Source: Bradyrhizobium sp. ORS 285
GTDB lineage: Bacteria; Pseudomonadota; Alphaproteobacteria; Rhizobiales; Xanthobacteraceae
NCBI RefSeq assembly: GCF_900176205.1
Contig: NZ_LT859959.1
Span: 4,361,001 to 4,425,000, forward strand
Reading direction: 5' to 3'
DNA: 64,000 nucleotides
Shown: one piece after another, positions 44,362 to 52,831 of the stretch
Layout of the letters: every line of letters starts with the position of its first letter
Numbering within the stretch: the stretch's first letter is position 1
Translations under genes and position numbers: made by a program
The notes under the pieces: model-generated
The model's database searches: none
Told to the model about the DNA's origin: nothing
The model's input: the letters and a program-made list of their open reading frames with translations, nothing else

Positions 44362-46400
44362 ACAGATTTCCGCTGCGCGGCGCCGATCTCGCATTCTCGG
44401 TCAAGACGTTTGGCGCGGCCATGCTGGCGCTGCTGATCGCGCTGTGGATCGACCTGCCGCGGCCGTATTGGGCGATGGCCACCGTCTACATCACCTCCCA
44501 GCCCCTGGCCGGCGCAACCGCCTCGAAGGCGCTCTACCGGGTGCTGGGAACGCTGGCCGGCGCAGCCGCCGCCGTCGCCATCGTGCCGACCTTCGTCAAT
44601 GCGCCCGAGCTGCTCAGCCTGGTCATCGCGCTTTGGACCGGCGTCTGCCTCTATGTCTCGCTGCTCGACCGCACGCCGCGCAGCTATCTGTTCATGCTGG
44701 CCGGCTACACGTTGGCGCTGATCGGCTTTCCCGCCGTGACCGATCCCGGCAGCATCTTCGATGTGGCGGTGTCGCGCGCGCAGGAGATCACGCTCGGCAT
44801 CGTCTGTGCGACGCTGGTCTCCACCATCGTGCTTCCGCGCAGCGTCGCTCCTGTCGTCGCCGCCAAGGTCGAGCGCTGGCTCGACGATGCGCGCCGACTG
44901 AGCCGGGACGTGCTGCTCGGCGGTGGCGGAAGCGAGGAGGATCGCGCGCACCGCCTGCGGCTCGCAGCGGAAGCGCTGGAGATCGATACGCTCGCCACGC
45001 ACCTCGCCTTCGACCGCCAGGCGGACCACGACGCCGTGGAGGGCCTGCGATCCCTGCGGCTACACATGCAGCTGCTGCTGCCGCTGCTGGGCTCGATCCA
45101 CGACCGGCTGGCCGCGCTCGAAGGCCATATCCAGCAGGAGCTGAGGGATCTGCTGCAGCGCCTAGCCGGCTGGGTCACCGCCGCTGGCGACCGCGAGCCC
45201 GCCGATCGGCTGCGGGCCGAGATCGACGCGCTCCGGCCCTCGCTGGAGGCGAATTCGTCCTGGGACCAGATCATGACCGCGAGTCTGCTGATCAGGCTGC
45301 GCGAGCTGGTCGACATCGCCGATGATTGCCGGGCTCTGAACGCAGCCCTCGCGGCCGGCGAAGACACATCCCAGGTTCCGCTCGCCTTCCGCACCGAGCA
45401 GGGCATCGCGCCGGCCCGGCATCGCGACCACGCATTGGCGCTGTGGTCGGCCGCCGGCGTGGTCATCGCCATTCTGGTCTGCTGCGCGTTCTGGATCGCG
45501 ACCGGATGGACCGACGGCGCCTCCGCGCCGATGATGGCCGCCGTCGCCTGCTCGTTCTTCGCCGCGCAGGATGATCCCGCCCCCAGCATCGTCAGGTTCA
45601 CGGCGTGGTCGCTGGTCGCGATCGTCATCGACGCCGTCTACCTGTTTGCGATCATGCCGGCGATCTCGGACGTCGAGCTGCTGATCGCGGCGCTGGCGCC
45701 GGCGTTCCTGCTGTTCGGCGTCCTGATCGCCCGCCCGCAGACGACGCCGATCGGCATGGCCCTCGGCGCCAACGGTGCCACGCTGCTGGCGCTGCAATCG
45801 ACCTACAGCGCCGACTTCCAGAGCTACGCCAACTCGGCGATCGCCTTCATGGTCGGCATGGTCGCGGCCGTCGTGCTGACCCGTCTCGTGCGCTCGGTCC
45901 GCGCCGAATGGATCGCCCAGCGGCTCTTGCGCACCAGCTGGGAGACCCTGGCGCTGACCGCCGAGCGCCGCGGCCAGCATGACCGCGCCGCCTTCATCGG
46001 CCTGATGCTCGACCGGCTCGGACTGCTGGCGCAGCGCTTTGCCGCGATTCCCGAGGACGACCGCCGCGAGCTCGACAGCCTGAGTCAGCTGCGCGTCGGC
46101 CTCAACATCATCGACCTGCGCCGCGCCCGTCATGGACTGACGGCGGCGACGCTGGGCGCCATCGACACCATGCTCGACCGTCTCGCCGCCGCGTGCCGCG
46201 GCCGGGGCGCGGGAGCCGGCGTCATGCCCACCAGCCTGCTCGCCGCGATCGACGCGGCGCTGTTGAAGACGCTCGCAGAGCCGGCCGCAGCCGCCAAGGA
46301 GGATGCGCTGATCGGGCTGGTCGGCATCCGCACCGGATTGTTTCCGGACGCGACGGCCTATCATGCGAGCCAGACCGATCTGGGGAGTCTCGTCGCATGA
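44358..46400 (+). CDS. FUSC-family aromatic-acid exporter (AaeB-like)
   Basis: The protein has 680 residues. Two membrane halves are separated by a soluble region, as in AaeB. PRPYWAMATVYITSQPLAGATASKALYRVLGTLAGAAAAVAIV marks the first half, and YSADFQSYANSAIAFMVGMVAAVVLTRLVRS the second. Such proteins export aromatic carboxylates together with an HlyD-type adaptor and a small DUF1656 protein, both of which follow immediately. Overlaps of four bases occur at both ends. Confidence 0.92.
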   Translation: MNRFPLRGADLAFSVKTFGAAMLALLIALWIDLPRPYWAMATVYITSQPLAGATASKALYRVLGTLAGAAAAVAIVPTFVNAPELLSLVIALWTGVCLYVSLLDRTPRSYLFMLAGYTLALIGFPAVTDPGSIFDVAVSRAQEITLGIVCATLVSTIVLPRSVAPVVAAKVERWLDDARRLSRDVLLGGGGSEEDRAHRLRLAAEALEIDTLATHLAFDRQADHDAVEGLRSLRLHMQLLLPLLGSIHDRLAALEGHIQQELRDLLQRLAGWVTAAGDREPADRLRAEIDALRPSLEANSSWDQIMTASLLIRLRELVDIADDCRALNAALAAGEDTSQVPLAFRTEQGIAPARHRDHALALWSAAGVVIAILVCCAFWIATGWTDGASAPMMAAVACSFFAAQDDPAPSIVRFTAWSLVAIVIDAVYLFAIMPAISDVELLIAALAPAFLLFGVLIARPQTTPIGMALGANGATLLALQSTYSADFQSYANSAIAFMVGMVAAVVLTRLVRSVRAEWIAQRLLRTSWETLALTAERRGQHDRAAFIGLMLDRLGLLAQRFAAIPEDDRRELDSLSQLRVGLNIIDLRRARHGLTAATLGAIDTMLDRLAAACRGRGAGAGVMPTSLLAAIDAALLKTLAEPAAAAKEDALIGLVGIRTGLFPDATAYHASQTDLGSLVA

Positions 46401-46606
46401 GACACGACATCGACATCGCCGGGTTGCTGGTGCCCTCGCTGCTGCTGTGGCTGGTCGTGGCCTATGGCTGCGTCGCCCTGCTCAGCGCGGGACTGCGCCG
46501 GATCGGCTTCTATCGCCTGGTCTGGCACCGCGCATTGTTCGACTTTGCGCTGTTCGTCTGCGTGCTCGGCGGCATCGTCTATCTTGCTTCGGAGTTCTCG
46601 TCGTGA
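46397..46606 (+). CDS. DUF1656 small membrane protein (AaeX-like)
   Basis: The protein has 69 residues. HDIDIAGLLVPSLLLWLVVAYG and the later FDFALFVCVLGGIVYLAS form two membrane helices, as in DUF1656/AaeX. These proteins regularly accompany AaeA/AaeB-type efflux genes, with unknown role. Its ATG overlaps the exporter's stop, and its stop overlaps the adaptor's GTG. Confidence 0.93.
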   Translation: MRHDIDIAGLLVPSLLLWLVVAYGCVALLSAGLRRIGFYRLVWHRALFDFALFVCVLGGIVYLASEFSS

Positions 46607-47469
46607 AAGGCACCTTTGCTCTGCTCGGCCGCGTGGCGGTCACCGCCGCTGCTGTTGTCGCAGCGATCCTGGTCGGCAGCTATCTGTGGGGCTACTACAT
46701 GAAGGCGCCGTGGACGCGGGACGGACGCGTGCGCGCCGATATCGTCCAGATCGCCCCCGACGTCTCCGGCTTCGTCACCGAGGTGCTGGTGCGCGACAAT
46801 CAGCCGGTGCATCAGGGCGACGTCATCTTCCGGATCGATCGTGCCCGCTTCAAGCTCGCGCTGCAGCAGGCCGACGCCGTCGTCGCCGGCCGGCTCGCGA
46901 CGCTCAACCAGGCCAATGCCGACCTCGACCGCTACCGTTCGCTGACCACCGAGGCGGTCTCGCAGCAGAAGCAGGAACAGGTGCTCGCCACCCAGCAGCA
47001 GGCGCAGGCATCCTATGACCAGGCGCTGGCCGACCAGGCCGTCGCCAAGCTCAATCTCGAGCGCAGCGAGGTGCATGCGCCGGTCAACGGCATCATCACC
47101 AACATGGACCTGCGCCCCGGCACCTATGTCGGCGCCGGCAAAGGTGTGATGGCCTTGGTCGACACCGACACGCTGCACGTCGAGGGCTATTTCGAGGAGA
47201 CCAAGCTGCCGCGCATCCGCGTCGGCGCGCCCGTGCGCATCCGCCTGATGGGCACCGGCGAGGTGCTGACCGGCCACGTCGAGAGCATCGCCGCGGGGAT
47301 CGAGGACCGTGATCGCGCCGAGGGCGCGAGCCTGCTCGCCAACGTCACCCCGACCTTCAACTGGGTGCGGCTGGCGCAGCGCGTCCCCGTGCGCATTGCG
47401 CTCGATGACACGTCGCGGCGGAGCGAGCTGGTCGCGGGACGCTCCGCCACGGTGGAGGTGCTGAACTGA
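46603..47469 (+). CDS. HlyD-family efflux adaptor (AaeA-like)
   Basis: The protein has 288 residues and starts with GTG, which overlaps the DUF1656 stop (GTGA). An N-terminal membrane helix (residues about 6-26) is followed by WTRDGRVRADIVQIAPDVSGFVTEVLVRDNQPVHQGDVIFRID, an Ala/Gln-rich hairpin and RSEVHAPVNGIITNMDLRPGTYVG, the lipoyl return. It links the FUSC exporter to an outer-membrane channel. It is the fourth and last gene of the coupled operon. Confidence 0.93.
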   Translation: MKGTFALLGRVAVTAAAVVAAILVGSYLWGYYMKAPWTRDGRVRADIVQIAPDVSGFVTEVLVRDNQPVHQGDVIFRIDRARFKLALQQADAVVAGRLATLNQANADLDRYRSLTTEAVSQQKQEQVLATQQQAQASYDQALADQAVAKLNLERSEVHAPVNGIITNMDLRPGTYVGAGKGVMALVDTDTLHVEGYFEETKLPRIRVGAPVRIRLMGTGEVLTGHVESIAAGIEDRDRAEGASLLANVTPTFNWVRLAQRVPVRIALDDTSRRSELVAGRSATVEVLN

Positions 47470-47522
47470 GCTCGGCCGTTGCGCGCCCTCGCCGATCGAC
47501 TAAGGTTCGCTGCCCACACGCC

Positions 47523-48125
47523 ATGCCGGACCCATCGCCCATGACCCAATCCACGATCAGCCGCTTCCCCGTCCCCGCGATCGCTTCGCTGCCGGAGGAC
47601 ATCCGCACCCGTCTGCTGGGCGTGCAGGAGAAGAGCGGCTTCGTGCCGAACGTCTTCCTCACCCTGGCGCATCGCCCCGACGAATTCCGCGCCTTCTTCG
47701 CCTATCACGACGCGCTGATGGAGAAGGACGGCGGGCTGACCAAGGCCGAGCGCGAGATGATCGTGGTGGCGACGTCGAGCGCCAACCAGTGCCAGTATTG
47801 CGTGATCGCCCACGGCGCGATCCTGCGCATCCGCGCCAAGAATCCTCTGATCGCCGACCAGATCGCGATCAACTACCGCAAGGCGGATATCACCCCGCGC
47901 CAGCGCGCCATGCTCGACTTCGCGATGAAGGTCGCGCTGGAGGCACAGACCGTCGGGGACGCCGATTTCAAGGCGCTGGCGGAGCACGGCTTCAGCGATG
48001 ACGACATCTGGGACATCGCCGCGATCGCGGCCTTCTTCGCGCTCTCCAACCGGATGGCCAATGTCACGGGCATGCGGCCCAATGACGAGTTCTATCTGAT
48101 GGGGCGGCTGCCGAAGGCCAAGTAA
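47523..48125 (+). CDS. AhpD-like carboxymuconolactone-decarboxylase-family protein
   Basis: The protein has 200 residues. NQCQYCVIAHG is the AhpD-type Cys-x-x-Cys-x-x-x-His site, which can act as a disulphide peroxidase. The surrounding pattern EREMIVVATSSANQCQYC and GFSDDDIWDIAAIAAFFALSNRMA fits the peroxidase-related branch of the family. An in-frame ATG at 47541 is an alternative start. The gene is monocistronic. Confidence 0.9.
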   Translation: MPDPSPMTQSTISRFPVPAIASLPEDIRTRLLGVQEKSGFVPNVFLTLAHRPDEFRAFFAYHDALMEKDGGLTKAEREMIVVATSSANQCQYCVIAHGAILRIRAKNPLIADQIAINYRKADITPRQRAMLDFAMKVALEAQTVGDADFKALAEHGFSDDDIWDIAAIAAFFALSNRMANVTGMRPNDEFYLMGRLPKAK

Positions 48126-48146
48126 AGCTATAAGTAAGCGCCGCGA

Positions 48147-48770
48147 TCAATCGTCCGACGCGGGCCCGCACCAGCCGGGCAGATAGACCGCATCATGGCT
48201 CTTGGCGAACGCCAGCGCGTGCTCCATCGCGCCGGCGAAGTCGGTCTCGACCGTCTTGCGCTTGACCTTGCGGCGCAGGAAGTCGGCCCACAGGAACTCG
48301 CTGAACGGCGTGGTGTCCTTGGCGAAGCCGCCGGCGCGGCGCAGCTCGCCGGCGAGGCTGCGGAACGGATCGTCCTTCAGGTCGGCGACCGTCTTGGGCA
48401 GGTCCTTGAAGTGCCGCCGCTCGCCCTTGGCGTCGTAGGGATAGACCCAGCGCTTGTTGTCCATCACGTTCCAGAAGCCATCCGGGTCGACCATCGTAAG
48501 ATCGCCGATCACCGTGACCAGCACGTCCTTGACGCCCTCGTCGTGCAGCGCGCGCGCCAGATGATGATGGTCGACCACGTAGTGGCGCTTGTCCGGTCCG
48601 AGCACGACCGGGATCATGTGCTTGCCGAGCAGCTCGGCCTTTTTCTTGGCCTTGTGCTCGCGGAAGCGCACGCGCTTCTCCTTCACCTCGCGCATGCCGA
48701 CCGTCATCTGCGTCGGACGCAGCGACAGGATCGGGATCGGATGCAGCAGCGGCTCGCGGGTATTGGCCAT
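48147..48770 (-). CDS. ParB-like nuclease-domain protein (ParBc_2 type)
   Basis: The protein has 207 residues. LSLRPTQMTVGMREVKEKRVRFREH and VVLGPDKRHYVVDHHHLARAL match the stand-alone ParB-like nuclease family, related to ParB N-terminal and sulfiredoxin folds. The His triplet is part of its conserved motif. The helix-turn-helix of chromosome-partitioning ParB is absent. The biochemical role is unproven. It is convergent with the AhpD-like gene, 21 bases apart. Confidence 0.85.
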   Translation of the reverse strand: MANTREPLLHPIPILSLRPTQMTVGMREVKEKRVRFREHKAKKKAELLGKHMIPVVLGPDKRHYVVDHHHLARALHDEGVKDVLVTVIGDLTMVDPDGFWNVMDNKRWVYPYDAKGERRHFKDLPKTVADLKDDPFRSLAGELRRAGGFAKDTTPFSEFLWADFLRRKVKRKTVETDFAGAMEHALAFAKSHDAVYLPGWCGPASDD

Positions 48771-48971
48771 GGATAAGGCTCCGGATCAAATGATCCGCAT
48801 TATGCCACGTCTCCCGGCCCGTTGCAGCGCGCCTGCCGGCCTATCCGCCGGTCGGTTTCCAGTCGACCGCATCTACAGAGCGAGAGGCTTCGCTGATGCA
48901 GCTCAATCCGGGCAAAGTTCCTTTGTGAGAGGTTGTGCCCGCGTGCTAAGAAAGAGCATCGGAGTCGAGAC

Positions 48972-49334
48972 ATGAAGTCCCAGCGCCCCATCGCAGCGGA
49001 GGAAGAGCATCGCGTGGTGCCGTTCCGGCCGCGCAATGGTCCGGTGCGGCGCGCTGTCGAAGGCGGCAGTGCAAACGTGAGTCCCCCTGTGCCGCTGCGG
49101 CGTCCCGAGCCGGTGTCGCTCGACCTCTCCCGCTATGAGCGGCCGCGCGAGGAGCCCGACGATTTCCGTCACCGCATCCTGGCCAACATCGCAGCTATCG
49201 CCTTCACCATCGCGCTGACGGCGATCGGGATCTGGCTGGCCATGAGCATCGCCGATCTCCGCAAGACCCAGGACTGCCTGCTGACCGGACGGCGCGACTG
49301 CGCCCGCATCATCACCGAAACCTACACGCCCTGA
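48972..49334 (+). CDS. Single-pass membrane protein of unknown function
   Basis: The protein has 120 residues. The N-terminal part is basic and Pro-rich (VVPFRPRNGPVRRAVEGG, PLRRPEPVSLDLSRYERP). One membrane helix follows (IAAIAFTIALTAIGIWLAM), then a short periplasmic tail with two Cys (DCLLTGRRDCARII). GGAG seven bases upstream supports ATG 48972. No family was recognised. Confidence 0.65.
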   Translation: MKSQRPIAAEEEHRVVPFRPRNGPVRRAVEGGSANVSPPVPLRRPEPVSLDLSRYERPREEPDDFRHRILANIAAIAFTIALTAIGIWLAMSIADLRKTQDCLLTGRRDCARIITETYTP

Positions 49335-49539
49335 GGGCCGCGCCAGCTCTTCCTGACAGGGCATCACAATCCCGCCACACCCCGCGTGCCCGGCTCCATT
49401 GAACTCACGGCGGCGCTCCGATATACGGGCACACGACTCCTGGGCGACGGGGGTAAAAGGGCTCGCATCAGACGCCCCCGGGGCGGTGTCCTCTCGTTGC
49501 CCTTCTCCGGATTAGCTCCAAAATATCAAAGGCTTAGTG

Positions 49540-49821
49540 ATGTCCTCAACATTCGATCAGGTCGCCACGATCATCGCTGAAACCTGCGACATCCCGCGCG
49601 ACACGATCACGCCGGATAGCCACGCCATCGACGATCTGGGCATCGACAGCCTCGATTTCCTCGACATCGCCTTCGCGATCGACAAGGCGTTCGGCATCAA
49701 GCTGCCGCTCGAGAAGTGGACGCAGGAAGTCAACGACGGCAAGGCCAGCACCGAGCAGTATTTCGTGCTCAAGAATCTGTGCGCCCGCATCGACGAGCTG
49801 GTCGCCGCCAAGGGCGCCTGA
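49540..49821 (+). CDS. acpXL: Acyl carrier protein AcpXL for very-long-chain fatty acid of lipid A
   Basis: The protein has 93 residues. [13 protein letters not shown] holds Ser37, the 4'-phosphopantetheine site. The C-terminal half ([34 protein letters not shown]) is characteristic of AcpXL and not of housekeeping AcpP. AcpXL carries the C26-C30 hydroxy acyl chain that LpxXL moves to lipid A in Rhizobiales. It heads the cluster acpXL-fabZXL-fabF2XL-fabF1XL-lpxXL. ATG 49540 was chosen over GTG 49537. Confidence 0.95.
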   Translation: MSSTFDQVATIIAETCDIPRDTITPDSHAIDDLGIDSLDFLDIAFAIDKAFGIKLPLEKWTQEVNDGKASTEQYFVLKNLCARIDELVAAKGA

Positions 49822-49830
49822 GCGCCCGCC

Positions 49831-50301
49831 ATGCAGATCGAATACTTCCTCCTGATCGACCGCATTCTCGACCTCAAACTGGACGAGAAGACCATCACCG
49901 TCGAAGCCAAGGTTCCGACCGAGAGCACGATCTTCGAAGGGCATTTTCCGGGCTATCCGATCATGCCCGGCGTGCTGCTGATCGAGTCGATGGCGCAGAC
50001 CTCCGGCTGGCTGCTGCTCGCGCTGATGAAGTTCGAGCGGATGCCGTTCCTCGCCGCCGTGAAAGAAGCCAAGATGCGCGGCTTCGTGCAGCCGGGCGAG
50101 GTGCTGACTGTCGAGGCCAACGTGCTTCATGAAGGCTCCGGCTACGCCATGACCGAGGCCCGCGTGAAGGTCGGCGGCAAGCTGCGGTCGAACGCGACGA
50201 TCACGTTCAGCCACGTCCCCTTCCCTAATCCGGAGCTGCGCGGACACATGGACGCCGTCGCCGAGCGCGTCGGCTTTCCGCAACAGATCCTGCAGCGATG
50301 A
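49831..50301 (+). CDS. fabZXL: FabZ-type 3-hydroxyacyl-ACP dehydratase of VLCFA cluster
   Basis: The protein has 156 residues with a hotdog fold. FEGHFPGYPIMPGVLLIESMAQTSG has the catalytic His and Glu in the standard spacing. It dehydrates 3-hydroxyacyl chains carried by AcpXL during elongation beyond C18. It lies nine bases after acpXL, and its stop overlaps the next gene's ATG by four bases. Confidence 0.92.
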   Translation: MQIEYFLLIDRILDLKLDEKTITVEAKVPTESTIFEGHFPGYPIMPGVLLIESMAQTSGWLLLALMKFERMPFLAAVKEAKMRGFVQPGEVLTVEANVLHEGSGYAMTEARVKVGGKLRSNATITFSHVPFPNPELRGHMDAVAERVGFPQQILQR

Positions 50302-51503
50302 GTGAGACGCCTTCCGTGACATCAGCCCCCGTCGAAGTCTGGATCACCGGCATCGGCCTTGCGACCTCGCTCGGCGAAGGTCTCGATGCGAACTGGGAGG
50401 CTCTCAACGCCGGCCAGATCAATGTCGATGAGAAGGGCTTTGCGCCCTACATCGTGCATCCATGGGCCAAGGTGAATCTGGAAGCGCAGATCCCCAAGAA
50501 GGAACAGCGCCAGATGGAGGGGTGGCAGCGCATCGGCACCTACGCTGCGGGCCTCGCGCTGGATTCGGCAGGCCTCAAGGGCAACAAGGACATCCTGTCC
50601 CGGATGGACATGATCGTTGCCGCCGGCGGTGGCGAGCGCGACATCTCCGTCGACACGGCGATTCTCAACGCCGAGGCCGAGGGCAACTGCACGCCGGGCT
50701 TCCTCAACGACCGGCTGATGAGCGATCTGCGTCCGACGCTGTTCCTGGCGCAGCTGTCCAATCTTCTCGCCGGCAACATCGCGATCTCGCACGGCGTGTG
50801 CGGGACCTCGCGCACCTTCATGGGCGAAGAGGTCGCGGGCGTCGATTCCTTCAAGATCGCGCTCGCACGCATCGCGGGCGGCCAGAGCGACATCGCGCTG
50901 GTCGGCGGCTCGCACAATGGCGAGCGCAAGGACCTGCTCGTGCTCTATGAGTTCGGCGACTACAATCTGAAGAACGAGTTCAAGCCGGTGTGGGCGCGCA
51001 AGGAGCATCCGGGCTTTGCGCTCGGCTCCGCCGGGGCCTTCCTGGTGCTGGAATCCAAGCCGCATGCCGAGGCCCGCGGCGCGAAGCCATTAGCGCGGCT
51101 GAGCAAGGTCGTCGCCGACCGCGCCCGCCGCAAGGAAGCCGGCTCCGTCACCGGCACGCTCGACCGGCTGTGGTCGGCGCTCGACGTGCACGACGCACCC
51201 GGCGCGATCATCACCGGCGCGACCGGCGCGGAGCCCGTGACGTCGGAGGAACGCGCGTTCCTCGACCATCACAAAGCCTTCGCGGTGCGCTCGAGCGGAA
51301 CCCGCTTCGGCCACACGATGGAGGCGCATTTCGCGCTCGATCTGGCGCTCGCCGCGCTGTCGATCTCGCGGGGCGCGCTGTTCGCGCCCGGCGATAGCTC
51401 GGGCGTCGAGAGCGAGATGAAGGAGGCTCCGACCCAGATCGTGGTGGTCGGCGCCGGCCATTACCGCGGCGAAGGCATGGCCTTGGTCGAAGCTGTCAAG
51501 TGA
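50298..51503 (+). CDS. fabF2XL: FabF2XL-type beta-ketoacyl-ACP synthase, first catalytic His replaced
   Basis: The protein has 401 residues with a KAS fold. The active Cys is in HGVCGTSRTFMGEE. The second catalytic His is in RFGHTMEAH. The position of the first His (NAHGT in FabF) reads GATGA, so this His is replaced by Thr. Partly degenerate KAS proteins can act as the non-catalytic partner of a true KAS, like chain-length factors in polyketide synthases. The next gene encodes a KAS with a full triad, so a heterodimer is plausible (inferred). Coupled to fabZXL by ATGA. Confidence 0.88.
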   Translation: MSETPSVTSAPVEVWITGIGLATSLGEGLDANWEALNAGQINVDEKGFAPYIVHPWAKVNLEAQIPKKEQRQMEGWQRIGTYAAGLALDSAGLKGNKDILSRMDMIVAAGGGERDISVDTAILNAEAEGNCTPGFLNDRLMSDLRPTLFLAQLSNLLAGNIAISHGVCGTSRTFMGEEVAGVDSFKIALARIAGGQSDIALVGGSHNGERKDLLVLYEFGDYNLKNEFKPVWARKEHPGFALGSAGAFLVLESKPHAEARGAKPLARLSKVVADRARRKEAGSVTGTLDRLWSALDVHDAPGAIITGATGAEPVTSEERAFLDHHKAFAVRSSGTRFGHTMEAHFALDLALAALSISRGALFAPGDSSGVESEMKEAPTQIVVVGAGHYRGEGMALVEAVK

Positions 51504-51539
51504 ACGCGGCGCGCGGCTGACGACGCGACGGGGGACATC

Positions 51540-52814
51540 ATGAGTGTACGCGACAAGTTTGGACGCCCCGTCGTGGTCGTGACGGGCATGGGCATCGTCA
51601 CCTCGCTGGGTGCGGGCATGTCCGACAACTGGACCAAGCTGGTGGCCGGCGAGTCCGGCATCCGCACCATCACGCGCTTCCCCATCGACGGGCTGAAGAC
51701 GACGATGGCCGGCACGGTGGACTTCGTGCCGGTGGCGCCGTTCACCTCGACCGGCCTCTCCGAGCGGCTCGGCCATATGGCCGTCGAGGAAGCGATTGCC
51801 CAGGCCGGCATCGGCTCCAAGGGCGACTTCCCGGGCCCGCTGTTTCTCGCGGTTGCCCCTGTCGAGATCGAGTGGCCGCAGCGGCTCGAGCTCGCGCATG
51901 AGGTCGGCGGCACGCACTTCACTTATGACGACCTGCTGAAGGTCTGCGGCGGCGGCAAGTTCGTCAACTACCACCACCGCTTCCTGTTCGGCTCCGTGGC
52001 GGATTCGCTGTCGGATACGTTCGGCACCAAGGGCTCGCCGATCTCGTTGTCGACCGCCTGCGCGTCCGGCGCCACCGCGATCCAGCTCGGTGTTGAGGCC
52101 ATCAGGCGCGGCGAAACCGATGTGGCGCTGTGCGCTGCCACCGAAGGCTCGGTCAATCCGGAAGGCTTGGTCCGCTTCTCGCTGCTGTCGGCGCTGTCGA
52201 CGCAGAACGATCCGCCGCAGGCCGCCTCCAAGCCGTTCTCCAAGAACCGCGACGGCTTCGTCATGGCCGAAGGCGCCGGCGCGCTGGTGCTGGAGAGCTA
52301 TGATGCGGCCGTGGCGCGGGGCGCCAAGATTCTCGGCGTCGTCGCCGGCTGCGGCGAGCTGACCGACTCGTTCCATCGAACCCGCTCCTCGCCGGACGGC
52401 AAGCCGATCATCGGCTGCATCCGCAAGGCGTTGGCCGATGCCGGCATGGCGCCGGAGCAGATCGATCACATCAACGCCCACGGCACCGCGACGCCCGAGA
52501 ACGACAAGATGGAGTATGTCGGCGTCTCCGCCGTGTTCGGCGAGCACACCGGCAAGATTCCGGTGTCGTCCAACAAGTCGATGGTCGGCCACACCATCTC
52601 GGCGGCCGGCGCGGTCGAGGCGATCATCTCCCTGCTCACCCTCGAGCATCAGCTGATCCCGCCGACCATCAACTACGACATTCCGGATCCCGCGATCCTG
52701 TTCGACGTCGTCGGCAACAAGGCCCGCGAGGCGCGCGTCACCGCCGTGATGTCGAACTCGTTCGGCTTCGGCGGTCAGAACGCCTCGTTGATCCTGACCC
52801 GCGAACCGGCCTGA
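51540..52814 (+). CDS. fabF1XL: FabF1XL beta-ketoacyl-ACP synthase
   Basis: The protein has 424 residues. The triad is complete: Cys in SLSTACASGATAIQLGVEAI, His in INAHGTATPENDKMEY, and His in SMVGHTISAAGAVEAI. It condenses malonyl-ACP with acyl-AcpXL to extend the lipid A very-long-chain fatty acid. It lies 36 bases after fabF2XL and 17 bases before lpxXL. A dehydrogenase gene (adh2XL), often present between these two in Rhizobium, is absent here. Confidence 0.93.
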   Translation: MSVRDKFGRPVVVVTGMGIVTSLGAGMSDNWTKLVAGESGIRTITRFPIDGLKTTMAGTVDFVPVAPFTSTGLSERLGHMAVEEAIAQAGIGSKGDFPGPLFLAVAPVEIEWPQRLELAHEVGGTHFTYDDLLKVCGGGKFVNYHHRFLFGSVADSLSDTFGTKGSPISLSTACASGATAIQLGVEAIRRGETDVALCAATEGSVNPEGLVRFSLLSALSTQNDPPQAASKPFSKNRDGFVMAEGAGALVLESYDAAVARGAKILGVVAGCGELTDSFHRTRSSPDGKPIIGCIRKALADAGMAPEQIDHINAHGTATPENDKMEYVGVSAVFGEHTGKIPVSSNKSMVGHTISAAGAVEAIISLLTLEHQLIPPTINYDIPDPAILFDVVGNKAREARVTAVMSNSFGFGGQNASLILTREPA

Positions 52815-52831
52815 TCGGCCTGTCGGCATCG

